A stretch of DNA of 64,000 nucleotides from Pseudomonas sp. FP2196 (GTDB lineage: Bacteria; Pseudomonadota; Gammaproteobacteria; Pseudomonadales; Pseudomonadaceae), in the NCBI RefSeq assembly GCF_030687715.1, contig NZ_CP117445.1:499501-563500 (forward strand), read 5' to 3'. The position numbers and the translations under genes are program-made. The notes below the pieces were generated by a model that was not told the DNA's origin, made no database searches, and saw only the letters and a list, made by a program, of their open reading frames with translations. Shown piece after piece: positions 8,610 through 17,899 of the stretch (positions within the stretch are counted from its first letter, which is position 1; each line of letters opens with the position of its first letter).

Positions 8610-11600
8610 TTAACCGATCGTCATCAAGCTCGCATTACCACCCGCCGCAGCGGTGTTAACGCTCAACGCCCGTTCAATCACCAGACGCTCCAGCGCAATG
8701 TTGGTCTCACCCTGGGACAAGCCCTGAACCCCAACGATCGCACCCGCACGCTTGGCAATCTGCTGGCAAACGCCGCGCAACTGGTCGGAATGGCCGTGAT
8801 GCAGAACCGCATCAAACACCACTTCGTCCTTGTTCCAGTCGGAAACCAGCTTGATCCGCGCCTGAATCTCTTTCGGCAGGCGTGCGAACAATGCCTTGCT
8901 GATGTCGGACTCCGGCCATACCGCCGAACCGCCTACTGCCAGCACTGCCGCCAGTTGGGTCAGCAGATCGCCTTCGACGTCGGCCAGGCAGAGCACGTGC
9001 TCGCGCGGCAGGATCGCGTAGCTGTTCTTCTCGCCAGTCGGGCCGGCCAGCACGCGGGTAACGCCGCTCTGCGATTGTGCGGCGTACTGCGCACACAGGG
9101 TGCTCAGTTCTGCGTACTTGTTGCTTTCTGCCCAGGCTTTCAGGGCGGTCAGCGGCTTGCTCATGGCGTCGCGCAAACGAACATCCGGCGCGACGGCAGC
9201 ATCACCGCGAGCGAAGGATTGTTCGATGGCGTCCGTAGGACGGGTCGACAGCAAACGGTACAGATACAGCGGGCCACCGGCCTTCGGACCCGTGCCCGAC
9301 AAGCCTTCGCCGCCGAATGGCTGGACGCCGACCACGGCACCGACGATGTTGCGGTTGACGTAGACGTTACCGGCGTTGACGTTGTCGATCACCTTGGCGA
9401 TGGTCTCGTCGATGCGGGTGTGCACGCCGAGGGTCAGGCCATAACCGGAAGCGTTGATCTGGCCGATCAACTGGTCGATCTCTTTGCGCTTGTAGCGCAC
9501 CACGTGCAGCACCGGACCGAAGATCTCGCGTTGCAGTTCGTCGAAGCTTTCCAGTTCGATCAGGGTCGGCATGACGAAGGTGCCGCGTTTGACTTCTTCG
9601 GTATCGGCAATCGCCACTTGGTACACGTTGCGACCTTTGTCGCGCATGCCCTGAATGTGCTTGTCGATGCCAGCCTTGGCTTCAGCGTCGATCACCGGGC
9701 CGATGTCCACGGACAGGCGCTCAGGGTTGCCGAGACGGCTTTCAGCCATCGCACCTTTGAGCATTTCGATGACGCGATCGGCGGAATCTTCCTGCAGGCA
9801 CAGTACGCGCAAAGCCGAGCAGCGCTGACCGGCGCTGTCGAAGGCCGAAGACACTACGTCGATCACGACTTGTTCGGTGAGGGCCGACGAGTCGACGATC
9901 ATCGCGTTCTGGCCACCGGTTTCGGCGATCAGTGGAATCGGACGGCCCTGGTTGTCGAGACGACCGGCAATGTTGCGTTGCAGCAGCCGCGCCACCTCGG
10001 TGGAACCGGTGAACATCACGCCTTTGACGCGCTCATCACCCACCAGACCGGCGCCGACGGTTTCACCGCGACCCGGCAGCAGTTGCAGCACGCCTTCCGG
10101 AATCCCGGCTTCGAGCAGTAAACGCACGGCTTGTGCAGCGACCAGCGGAGTCTGTTCAGCCGGTTTGGCCAGTACCGGGTTACCGGCAGCCAGTGCGGCA
10201 GCGACTTGACCGCTGAAGATCGCCAGCGGGAAGTTCCAAGGGCTGATGCACACCACCGGGCCCAGTGGGCGGTGGGCGTCATTGCTGAAATCGTTGCGCG
10301 CCTGCACTGCGTAGTAACGCAGGAAGTCGACCGCTTCACGAACTTCGGCGATGGCGTTGGCGAAGGTCTTGCCGGCTTCACGAGCCAGCAGGCCCATCAG
10401 CGGCTGGATCTCGCCTTCCATCAAGTCAGCGGCACGCTCCAGAATCGCGGCACGTTCGGCTGGCGGGGTGGCCTGCCAGATCGGTGCAGCATTCAGGGCG
10501 CATTGAATGGCGTTGTCGACGTCTTCGACAGTGGCTTCTTGCACGTGGCCGACCACATCGCGGTGATCCGCCGGGTTCAGCACCGGTGCCGGCGCTTCAG
10601 TGCTGGACGCGCAACCGAGCATCGGCGCGGCTTTCCAGTTGTTGTGCGCGGTGGCGAGCAAGGCGCAGGACAGCGAAGCCAGACGATGTTCGTTGGCCAT
10701 GTCGATGCCACTGGAGTTGGCGCGCTCGGAACCGTACAGATCACGCGGCAGCGGAATGCGCGGGTGCGGCAGGCCGAAACCACCTTCCACGGTCGCCATC
10801 TGCTCGATCTGAGCAACCGGATCGGCCACCAGCTCCTGAATCGAAATCGACTGGTCGGCGATGCGGTTGACGAACGAAGTGTTCGCGCCGTTTTCCAGCA
10901 GACGACGAACCAGATAAGCCAGCAGGGTTTCGTGAGTACCAACCGGGGCGTACACGCGGCACGGGCGGTTCAGCTTGCCTTCGGAGACTTTGCCGACAAC
11001 CTGCTCGTAAAGCGGTTCGCCCATGCCGTGCAGGCACTGGAATTCGTACTGGCCCGGGTAATAGTTCTGACCGGCAATGTGGTAAATGGCCGACAGGGTG
11101 TGGGCGTTGTGCGTGGCGAACTGCGGGTAGATGACTTCCGGCACCGACAGCAGTTTGCGTGCGCAAGCGATGTAGGAAACGTCGGTGTACACCTTGCGGG
11201 TGTAGACCGGATAGCCTTCCAGGCCTTCGACCTGGGCGCGCTTGATTTCGCTGTCCCAGTACGCGCCTTTCACCAAGCGGATCATCAGGCGATGACGGCT
11301 GCGACGGGCCAGATCGATCACGTAATCGATCACGTACGGGCAACGCTTCTGGTAAGCCTGGATGACGAAACCGATGCCGTTCCAGCCGGTCAGTTGCGGC
11401 TCGAAGCACAGGCGCTCGAGCAGATCCAGCGACAGCTCCAGGCGGTCGGCTTCTTCGGCGTCGATGTTCAGGCCGATGTCGTATTGCTTGGCCAGCAGGG
11501 TCAGCGACAGCAGGCGTGGGTACAGCTCGTCCATCACCCGCTCGTACTGCGCGCGGCTGTAACGTGGGTGCAGTGCCGAGAGCTTGATGGAAATGCCCGG

Positions 11601-12563
11601 GCCTTCATAAATCCCACGACCGTGGGAGGCTTTGCCGATCGAGTGAATGGCTTGTTCGTACGACGCCAGGTACTTCTGCGCGTCGTGCTCGGTCAGTGCC
11701 GCTTCACCGAGCATGTCGTAGGAATAGCGGAAACCCTTGGCTTCGAACTTGCTCGCGTTGGCCAGTGCTTCGGCGATGGTTTCGCCGGTCACGAACTGCT
11801 CGCCCATGAGGCGCATGGCCATGTCGACGCCCTTGCGGATCATCGGCTCGCCGCTCTTGCCAATGATGCGGCTCAGCGACGACGTCAGGCCGGCTTCGTT
11901 ATGGGTCGATACCAGTTTGCCGGTCAGCAGCAGACCCCAGGTGGCGGCGTTGACGAACAGCGAAGGGCTGTTGCCCAAATGCGGATGCCAGTTGCCGGTG
12001 CTGATCTTGTCGCGGATCAGTGCGTCGCGAGTGCCTTTGTCCGGGATACGCAGCAGCGCTTCGGCCAGGCACATCAGCGCCACGCCTTCCTGGGACGACA
12101 GGGAAAATTCCTGCAGCAGACCCTGAACAATGCCTGCACGACCGCCAGCACTTTTCTGGTTACGCAGTTTTTCCGCGATGGTCGCGGCGAGTTTGTTGGT
12201 GGCTTCGGCCATCGGTGCCGGCAGGCGAGCCTGCTCGATCAACATCGGCACGACTTCCGGCTCAGGGCGACGGTAAGCGGCGGTGATCGAAGCGCGCAGT
12301 ACCGACTGCGGCAGGATGCTTTCGGCGAATTCGAGGAAGCATTGGTGAGCGTGATCGGTGTGGACTTCGCCCGCATCGTCGGCGTCCTTGGCGGACAAGC
12401 CGTTCAGCTCGGTCAGGGTTGCACCACCCTCGAGTTTTTCCAGGTAATTGAAAATTGCCTGCTTGATCAGCCAGTGCGGTGTGCGATCAATCGAGGTCGC
12501 GGCCGCCTTCAGGCGCTCGCGGGTCGGGTCATCGAGTTTGACCCCAAGGGTGGTGGTAGCCAT
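8610..12563 (-). CDS. putA: Trifunctional PutA: proline dehydrogenase / P5C dehydrogenase / repressor
   Basis: 1317-residue enzyme that oxidises proline to glutamate in two steps and, in its long form, represses its own genes. Residues 1-47 are a ribbon-helix-helix DNA-binding domain (TTTLGVKLDDPTRERLKAAA). The FAD proline dehydrogenase barrel follows (about 250-560, including the segment KGAYWDSEIKRAQVEGLEGY). The NAD-dependent aldehyde dehydrogenase domain (about 640-1130) has its active cysteine in SAGQRCSALRV near residue 910. The rest is the trifunctional C-terminal domain. The frame is open to 12599, but the ATG at 12563 has GAGGA eight bases upstream and starts the RHH domain directly. 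It is divergent from putP, with six GTTGCA words between the two genes. Confidence 0.97.
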   Translation of the reverse strand: MATTTLGVKLDDPTRERLKAAATSIDRTPHWLIKQAIFNYLEKLEGGATLTELNGLSAKDADDAGEVHTDHAHQCFLEFAESILPQSVLRASITAAYRRPEPEVVPMLIEQARLPAPMAEATNKLAATIAEKLRNQKSAGGRAGIVQGLLQEFSLSSQEGVALMCLAEALLRIPDKGTRDALIRDKISTGNWHPHLGNSPSLFVNAATWGLLLTGKLVSTHNEAGLTSSLSRIIGKSGEPMIRKGVDMAMRLMGEQFVTGETIAEALANASKFEAKGFRYSYDMLGEAALTEHDAQKYLASYEQAIHSIGKASHGRGIYEGPGISIKLSALHPRYSRAQYERVMDELYPRLLSLTLLAKQYDIGLNIDAEEADRLELSLDLLERLCFEPQLTGWNGIGFVIQAYQKRCPYVIDYVIDLARRSRHRLMIRLVKGAYWDSEIKRAQVEGLEGYPVYTRKVYTDVSYIACARKLLSVPEVIYPQFATHNAHTLSAIYHIAGQNYYPGQYEFQCLHGMGEPLYEQVVGKVSEGKLNRPCRVYAPVGTHETLLAYLVRRLLENGANTSFVNRIADQSISIQELVADPVAQIEQMATVEGGFGLPHPRIPLPRDLYGSERANSSGIDMANEHRLASLSCALLATAHNNWKAAPMLGCASSTEAPAPVLNPADHRDVVGHVQEATVEDVDNAIQCALNAAPIWQATPPAERAAILERAADLMEGEIQPLMGLLAREAGKTFANAIAEVREAVDFLRYYAVQARNDFSNDAHRPLGPVVCISPWNFPLAIFSGQVAAALAAGNPVLAKPAEQTPLVAAQAVRLLLEAGIPEGVLQLLPGRGETVGAGLVGDERVKGVMFTGSTEVARLLQRNIAGRLDNQGRPIPLIAETGGQNAMIVDSSALTEQVVIDVVSSAFDSAGQRCSALRVLCLQEDSADRVIEMLKGAMAESRLGNPERLSVDIGPVIDAEAKAGIDKHIQGMRDKGRNVYQVAIADTEEVKRGTFVMPTLIELESFDELQREIFGPVLHVVRYKRKEIDQLIGQINASGYGLTLGVHTRIDETIAKVIDNVNAGNVYVNRNIVGAVVGVQPFGGEGLSGTGPKAGGPLYLYRLLSTRPTDAIEQSFARGDAAVAPDVRLRDAMSKPLTALKAWAESNKYAELSTLCAQYAAQSQSGVTRVLAGPTGEKNSYAILPREHVLCLADVEGDLLTQLAAVLAVGGSAVWPESDISKALFARLPKEIQARIKLVSDWNKDEVVFDAVLHHGHSDQLRGVCQQIAKRAGAIVGVQGLSQGETNIALERLVIERALSVNTAAAGGNASLMTIG

Positions 12564-12635
12564 ATTTTTATCCTCATGGTTGCCACAGTTGCGTGGCATC
12601 AGCTGGCCGCAAGATTAGCCGCGCACTGAAAGAGG

Positions 12636-12651
12636 TGCAACCGGGTGCAAC
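12636..12651. promoter_or_regulatory. putA-proximal PutA operator pair
   Basis: TGCAAC occurs at 12636-12641 and 12646-12651 (GTTGCA on the putA strand), exactly 10 bases or one helical turn apart. GTTGCA is the established operator word of the PutA ribbon-helix-helix domain in E. coli. Assignment here is by that match and the presence of the RHH domain in this PutA. Confidence 0.7.
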
Positions 12652-12802
12652 CCTTTTTTTGTCGGAATAATAAGCAGCTCGTCAGGAATTATTTTCTGGT
12701 ACGAAAGTGCTGCTCCTGTTAGGTGCTTTTGCTTCTGAGAAACGTGCATGACTGCGCTAAAAGGGAGCAAGAACGACGCTTTTAGGGGTAAATCCGACTA
12801 GG

Positions 12803-12874
12803 TGCAACTTATTCGCTTGAAACTGGTTGCACCTTATTTGATTTGTTGCATAGCATTCGCGCCCAAGGTGCAAC
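12803..12874. promoter_or_regulatory. putP-proximal PutA operator cluster
   Basis: Four copies of GTTGCA/TGCAAC lie at 12803-12808, 12826-12831, 12845-12850 and 12869-12874, on alternating strands, with start-to-start spacings of 23, 19 and 24 bases. With the pair nearer putA, the 456-base putA-putP gap holds six sites. No other gene is seen in this gap. Confidence 0.68.
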
Positions 12875-13019
12875 CGGAATATCCGGTGCACCGGCTGGTG
12901 GCTTTCCTGGGGAAACATCAGTCCTAAATGCGCGGGATCCGGAATCGTCTGCCAAACATCCTCGTTTGTGCGTAATTCATCACCGCTGCTACATAAAAAC
13001 AAAGCCAGGGCGTAACTCA

Positions 13020-14504
13020 ATGAGCGTAAGCAATCCAACACTGATCACGTTCGTGATCTACATCGCAGCAATGGTGCTGATCGGCTTGATGGCCTATCGC
13101 TCCACCAACAACCTTTCTGACTATATTCTGGGTGGCCGTAGCTTGGGCAGCGTCGTCACGGCTTTGTCCGCCGGTGCTTCCGACATGAGCGGCTGGCTGC
13201 TGATGGGCCTGCCGGGCGCCATCTACATGTCCGGTCTGTCCGAAAGCTGGATCGCCATCGGCCTCATCGTCGGTGCCTACCTGAACTGGCTGTTTGTCGC
13301 CGGCCGTCTGCGTGTCCAAACTGAACACAACGGTGATGCGCTGACCCTGCCAGACTACTTCGCCAGCCGTTTTGAAGACAAAAGCGGGCTGCTGCGGATT
13401 ATCTCGGCGATCGTGATTCTGGTGTTCTTCACCATCTACTGCGCTTCCGGCATCGTGGCCGGCGCTCGCTTGTTCGAAAGCACCTTCGGCATGTCTTACG
13501 AGACGGCACTGTGGGCCGGTGCTGCGGCGACCATTGCTTACACCTTCGTGGGCGGTTTCCTCGCGGTGAGCTGGACTGACACCGTACAAGCCACGCTGAT
13601 GATCTTCGCGCTGATCCTGACGCCGATCATCGTCTTGCTGGCTACCGGCGGCGTCGACACCACGTTCCTGGCAATCGAAGCCAACGACCCAAGCAACTTC
13701 GACATGCTCAAGGGCACCACCTTCATCGGCATCATTTCGCTGCTGGGCTGGGGCCTGGGCTACTTCGGTCAGCCGCACATCCTCGCGCGTTTCATGGCTG
13801 CGGACTCGGTGAAGTCGATTGCCAACGCCCGTCGCATCTCCATGACCTGGATGATCCTGTGCCTGGGCGGCACCGTGGCCGTGGGCTTCTTCGGTATCGC
13901 TTACTTCTCGGCCCACCCGGAAGTTGCCGGTCCCGTGACCGAAAACCACGAGCGCGTGTTCATCGAGCTGGCCAAACTGCTGTTCAATCCGTGGATTGCT
14001 GGCGTGCTGCTGTCGGCCATTCTGGCTGCCGTGATGAGCACCCTCAGTTGCCAATTGCTGGTGTGCTCGAGCGCCCTGACCGAAGACTTCTACAAGACTT
14101 TCCTGCGTAAATCCGCTTCGCAGACCGAACTGGTCTGGGTCGGCCGCGCCATGGTGTTGCTGGTTGCACTGATCGCTATCGCAATGGCTGCCAACCCGGA
14201 TAACCGTGTGCTGGGTCTGGTGTCTTACGCCTGGGCCGGTTTCGGTGCTGCGTTCGGCCCGGTTGTGCTGATCTCGGTCATCTGGAAAGGTATGACCCGC
14301 AACGGCGCACTGGCCGGTATTCTGGTCGGCGCGATCACCGTAGTGGCGTGGAAGCACTGGGAAGTGATGGGTCTGTACGAAATCATCCCGGGCTTCATTT
14401 TCGCCAGCCTGGCCATTCTTATCGTCAGCAAGATGGGCTCGCCAACAGCCGGTATGGTGCAGCGCTTCGAAGCGGCGGAAAAAGATTTCCACCTGAACAA
14501 GTGA
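13020..14504 (+). CDS. putP: Sodium/proline symporter PutP
   Basis: 494-residue SSS-family Na+/proline symporter of the inner membrane. The whole length is hydrophobic, fitting 13 membrane helices, with recognisable PutP segments YILGGRSLGSVVTALSAGASDMSGWLLMG at 38-66 and the SCQLLVCSSALTEDF stretch. The frame is open upstream to 12843, but that part crosses the operator region and is not conserved-looking, so the ATG at 13020 is used. It is divergent from putA, as in enteric bacteria, and feeds proline to it. It probably shares PutA repression through the GTTGCA sites upstream. Confidence 0.96.
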   Translation: MSVSNPTLITFVIYIAAMVLIGLMAYRSTNNLSDYILGGRSLGSVVTALSAGASDMSGWLLMGLPGAIYMSGLSESWIAIGLIVGAYLNWLFVAGRLRVQTEHNGDALTLPDYFASRFEDKSGLLRIISAIVILVFFTIYCASGIVAGARLFESTFGMSYETALWAGAAATIAYTFVGGFLAVSWTDTVQATLMIFALILTPIIVLLATGGVDTTFLAIEANDPSNFDMLKGTTFIGIISLLGWGLGYFGQPHILARFMAADSVKSIANARRISMTWMILCLGGTVAVGFFGIAYFSAHPEVAGPVTENHERVFIELAKLLFNPWIAGVLLSAILAAVMSTLSCQLLVCSSALTEDFYKTFLRKSASQTELVWVGRAMVLLVALIAIAMAANPDNRVLGLVSYAWAGFGAAFGPVVLISVIWKGMTRNGALAGILVGAITVVAWKHWEVMGLYEIIPGFIFASLAILIVSKMGSPTAGMVQRFEAAEKDFHLNK

Positions 14505-14531
14505 TTGTTCTGAGCTGAGGCTCACCGGAAA

Positions 14532-14567
14532 ACGGCCCGTTTCCTACAGGAGACGGGTCGTTTTTTT
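14532..14567 (+). terminator. Rho-independent terminator of putP
   Basis: A 13-bp stem (ACGGCCCGTTTCC paired with GGAGACGGGTCGT, two G-T pairs) with loop TACA is followed by seven T residues, 28 bases after the putP stop. Confidence 0.9.
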
Positions 14568-14597
14568 GTGCCTGTGATTTCCCTATAACTCCGAAGC

Positions 14598-14694
14598 CCC
14601 CTGTGGGAGCTGGCTTGCCAGCGATGGCGGTGTGTCAGTCACTACAAATTTCGAATGTGCCGGCCTCATCGCTGGCAAGCCAGCTCCCACAGGG
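14598..14694. repeat. REPIN of the GTGGGAGCTGGCTTGCCAGCGATG type
   Basis: Inverted arms at 14598-14625 and 14668-14694 (core GGGAGCTGGCTTGCCAGCGA). This is a sequence variant distinct from the CGAGCCTGCTCG type. The rest of the 352-base gap before vgrG holds only this and the putP terminator. No gene is seen there. Confidence 0.9.
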
Positions 14695-14856
14695 TTCGGT
14701 GGTGGGTTTGAGGGACATGTCTGTAGTCGGATGCGCCGATTTTGGGAGGATTATTCGACAGTAAAAGTAGGGCAAATCTGATTTTCCCGTCACTCACCCA
14801 ACACCCCTTGCCCCTCATGCAGAATCGCCCGCCCTCATTCTGCAGAGAGACATCGG

Positions 14857-16872
14857 ATGTTCGCGCCTGCCAATCAACCGCGTTTCACGTTGACCCTCGA
14901 AGGCGCCCAGCATGACCTCAAAGTCCTTGAGTTCACGGGCGAGGAAGCCATCAGCCAACCCTTTCGTTTCGAGCTGGAACTGGTCAGCGAACGGCCGGAT
15001 CTGGACCTCGAAAGCCTGCTGCACTGTCAGGCCTTTCTGAGCTTTGGTGCCGACGGTTCCGGTGTTCACGGTCAGATTTATCAGGTCGGGCAGGGCGACT
15101 CCGGGAAACGTCTGACGCGTTATCACGTCAGCCTTGTCCCGCGTCTGACGTACCTCGGGCACCGAATCAATCAGCGGATATTCCAACATCAGAGCGTGCC
15201 GCAGATCGTGGCGCAGATCCTCAAGGATCACGCGATCCTGCGCGACGCCTTCGAATTCCGCCTCGGCAGCGACTACCCGGAGCGTGAATATTGCGTGCAG
15301 TACGCCGAGAGCGATCTGGCGTTTATCCAGCGTCTGTGCGCCGAAGTGGGCATTCACTACCACTTTCAGCACAGCCCCGAAGGCCACTTGCTGGTGTTCG
15401 GCGATGATCAAACCGTATTCCCGCGATTGGCTGCGCCCACCCTTTATCTGCCCGGTAGCGGAATGTCTGCCGAGGCGCCGGCGATCAAGCGCTTCAACGT
15501 GCGCGTGGAAACCCGCACCAGCGTGGTCACCCGGCGTGACTACAACTTTGAAAAGCCACGCCTGCAACTGGAGAGTCGCATCGACGGCGAGCAACGTCCG
15601 GTGCTGGAGGACTACCACTTTCCCGGCCAATTCAATGATCGTGAAACCGGCAAGCACCTGGCCCAGCGTGCTCTTGAACGGCATATCGCCGATTACCGTC
15701 AGGCCGAGGGCATCAGCGATGAATCCGCGTTGGTTTGTGGACATTTCCTGCAACTGAGCGAGCATCCGCGTCAGGACTGGAACGATCTGTGGTTGCTCAC
15801 CGGCATCGAACACCGTGGCCGACAGCCGCAAGTGCTGGAGGAATCGGTGACCAGCGATGAGGACGCATTCCAGGGTTACCGTAATACCTTTCTCGCGACG
15901 CCGTGGGACGTGTTCTTCCGGCCAGCCTTGGGGCCGGAAAAGCCGCGCATGCTCGGCTATCAACCGGCCGTTGTCACTGGGCCGCAGGACAGCGAAATCC
16001 ACTGCGACGAGCACGGGCGGGTCAAGGTGCAACTGGCCTGGGATCGCGACGGCGAACTCAACGAGCATTCCAGTTGTTGGCTGCGGGTCGCCACCGGTTG
16101 GGCGCACGACGGCTACGGCAGCGTGCTGATCCCGAGGGTCGGCATGGAAGTGCTGGTCGGTTTCATCGATGCCGATGCCGACAAGCCTTTGGTCATGGGT
16201 TGCCTGCCCAACGCCGCCACCCCAGTGCCGCTGGACCTCCCCGCCGACAAGACCCGCAGTATCTTCCGCAGCCAGAGCAGCCCCGGTGGCGGAGGCTACA
16301 ACGAACTGCGCATCGAGGACAAAAAAGGCGCCGAGGAAATCTACCTGCGCGCCCAACGCAACTGGACCCAGCATGTGTTGCACGATCAACAGGTGCAGGT
16401 CGACAACGCGCGCAGCATCGTCGTCACGGGCATGGCCAAGCATGAATTGAAGGCTGACGAACAACGCATCACTCATGGCCAGCGTCAGGCCGAAGTCAGG
16501 CAGGACGATCATCTGACGGTAGTCGGCGATCGACATATCCGCGTGAGCAATCAGGCGACCAGCGCCAGTGCGCAGTTCCACGTCAGCGCGGGTCAGCAAG
16601 TGGTGATCGACGGCGGTGCCAGCGCGACGATTCAGGCCGGCGGGCAATGGATCAACATCGGCCCCGGCGGGATTTTCAGCAGCGTACCGATTGTTGTGGG
16701 TGGCGCGCCAATGGCAGCGATGAATGCGGCGCCGAGTGTGCCGGGGTTGCCGGATACATTGGCGGCGGCCCCGGCGGCAATGCTGACGGCCGCGCAAATC
16801 ATGAGCTTTAAAGGCGATGCACCATTCTGTGAGGAATGTGAGCGTTGCAAGGATGGTGTTTGTGCTGCCTGA
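14857..16872 (+). CDS. vgrG: Type VI secretion spike protein VgrG (TssI)
   Basis: 671-residue VgrG. The N-terminal gp27-like part starts FTLTLEGAQHDLKVLEFTGEEAISQPF. A gp5-like OB domain lies around 370-470 (EIHCDEHGRVKVQLAWDRDG, then SSCWLRVATGWAHDGYG), followed by a beta-helical needle with VgrG-type repeats to about 600. The last 15 residues form an unusual cysteine-rich tail, FCEECERCKDGVCAA (C-X2-C-X2-C-X4-C), after an Ala/Met-rich linker. It caps the Hcp tube and carries effectors out. No other T6SS structural genes are in the window, so it is an orphan vgrG. The downstream adaptor overlaps its end by 20 bases. Confidence 0.95.
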   Translation: MFAPANQPRFTLTLEGAQHDLKVLEFTGEEAISQPFRFELELVSERPDLDLESLLHCQAFLSFGADGSGVHGQIYQVGQGDSGKRLTRYHVSLVPRLTYLGHRINQRIFQHQSVPQIVAQILKDHAILRDAFEFRLGSDYPEREYCVQYAESDLAFIQRLCAEVGIHYHFQHSPEGHLLVFGDDQTVFPRLAAPTLYLPGSGMSAEAPAIKRFNVRVETRTSVVTRRDYNFEKPRLQLESRIDGEQRPVLEDYHFPGQFNDRETGKHLAQRALERHIADYRQAEGISDESALVCGHFLQLSEHPRQDWNDLWLLTGIEHRGRQPQVLEESVTSDEDAFQGYRNTFLATPWDVFFRPALGPEKPRMLGYQPAVVTGPQDSEIHCDEHGRVKVQLAWDRDGELNEHSSCWLRVATGWAHDGYGSVLIPRVGMEVLVGFIDADADKPLVMGCLPNAATPVPLDLPADKTRSIFRSQSSPGGGGYNELRIEDKKGAEEIYLRAQRNWTQHVLHDQQVQVDNARSIVVTGMAKHELKADEQRITHGQRQAEVRQDDHLTVVGDRHIRVSNQATSASAQFHVSAGQQVVIDGGASATIQAGGQWINIGPGGIFSSVPIVVGGAPMAAMNAAPSVPGLPDTLAAAPAAMLTAAQIMSFKGDAPFCEECERCKDGVCAA

Positions 16873-17356
16873 TTTTTTAGAGCCCAGCGTATGGCTGACG
16901 CGTGAGCCGCTGAAGCCCTCGGAGCAGTTGTTCGTGATCTTCAGCAATGCCAGTGATGCCAAGCCGCCGCTGCCGGTGGCGCCGAGCCCGATCTGGGCGG
17001 ACACGATTTACGCCGAGTGGGATGCGGTGATGCCCTATGTGGGAATTGTCGCGGCGGACAGTGAGTTTCTCGATTGGGTGGCGGCTACCGAGTCCCGCGA
17101 CTGGGGATGGTTGGCGGTGTCTTCGGCGAGCCTCGAAGTGCTGGTCGAGCACTTTCGCAGCCTGACGCAGGTGCTGATGCCGGATGGCAAAGCGGTGTTC
17201 TTTCGATTTTGGGATGGACGGTTTTTGTTGCCGATCCTGCAATCCGATGCCGTGGCTGCGGCGCAGCTGTTGCCAGTGATTTCACGCGGACTGATCAATG
17301 GTCAGGCCTTGGAAATCGGGGGGCGGGCACAGGTTTCGGGGCGGGTGTTTCCTTGA
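16853..17356 (+). pseudogene. DUF4123 T6SS effector adaptor, cut by an in-frame stop
   Basis: 167-codon frame of the DUF4123 (Tap/TEC chaperone) family, which loads effectors onto a cognate VgrG. The diagnostic core is RDWGWLAVSSASLEVLVEHF, then LMPDGKAVFFRFWDGRFLLPIL. The start is uncertain: the frame opens at 16817, and the ATG at 16853 is used here. The TGA at 17354-17356 is followed in the same frame by 71 more open codons to 17569. Because typical DUF4123 proteins continue past the domain with a C-terminal lobe, I read this as a single gene of about 238 residues broken by one nonsense codon. A sequencing error or a real two-cistron arrangement is the alternative. Confidence 0.7.
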
Positions 17357-17569
17357 TGGACGGTGCCTGATTCGGTGTTGGCTTCGGCGGGGGATGATGT
17401 CCGGGTGGGCAACGCCGTGCAGTGGCTGAGCGAGGAGCATCCCGCATTGTTCGAGGCATTTCCCGAGGCGGTTTTGCGCTGCAAGGTCGGGCAGTTTTTT
17501 CAGCGTTCAACGTCGGAAGAATCGTCGCAATCGGCGTTGTTGGCGTATTTGCTGGCAGAGATGGAGTGA
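17357..17569 (+). pseudogene. C-terminal remainder of the DUF4123 adaptor
   Basis: In frame with the preceding adaptor across the single TGA, this stretch encodes a plausible helical C-terminal lobe (VQWLSEEHPALFEAF, then KVGQFFQR, then LLAYLLAEME). A GTG at 17363 could start a separate 68-residue protein, but no good ribosome-binding site precedes it. The composition matches the upstream half. Confidence 0.55.
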
Positions 17570-17739
17570 CATTTCCGGGCGAAGGCTTCGGACGTTTCCT
17601 TCGAGTTGCGGCGGTTTTCATGAACTGGTGGGCGGTGGGTTGCAGGGATAGTCTTAAAAGGTCACCGCAGATGCGGCGACAGGGTGTAGGAGCCTTGAGA
17701 CTAGAAGAGTGCATAAACGTCGTTGCCCGATTTGCGGCA

Positions 17740-17890
17740 GTCTACGTGCGTCCGTAAGATCATTTGCGGCGGCTATGCGCGGGCACGCTTCGGCGTGGCC
17801 GAGTTCTCTGGTCTCGGTACTCCTACCCCGCGCACGGCTGCCACCCAAACCCGTAGGAGGGCGATGGTGGAAGCTCATTTCACTACCAGA
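17740..17890 (+). other. Structured leader upstream of the DUF6124-like gene
   Basis: The 330 bases between the adaptor remnant and the small gene at 17900 have no convincing gene. From about 17740 they hold an organised block: a hairpin with a TTCG loop (GGCACGC-TTCG-GCGTGGCC, at about 17779-17797), then CTCCTACCCCGCGCACGGCTGCC and a CCGTAGGAGGG segment that can pair with CTCCTAC. Similar blocks precede DUF3077/DUF6124 genes in pseudomonads as far as I recall. An RNA regulatory role is inferred, not shown. Confidence 0.4.
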
Positions 17891-17899
17891 GGTTCAAAA

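Noticed and set aside
8607..10121. 504-codon open frame opposite the 3' part of putA
   Set aside because: Antisense shadow of PutA without conserved motifs or ribosome-binding site.
10131..12629. 832-codon open frame opposite putA
   Set aside because: It is antisense to the strongly supported PutA coding sequence and encodes no recognisable domain. High GC content commonly opens such frames.
17422..17757. 111-codon frame overlapping the adaptor remnant
   Set aside because: It is a different frame from the in-frame DUF4123 continuation and shows no recognisable motif.
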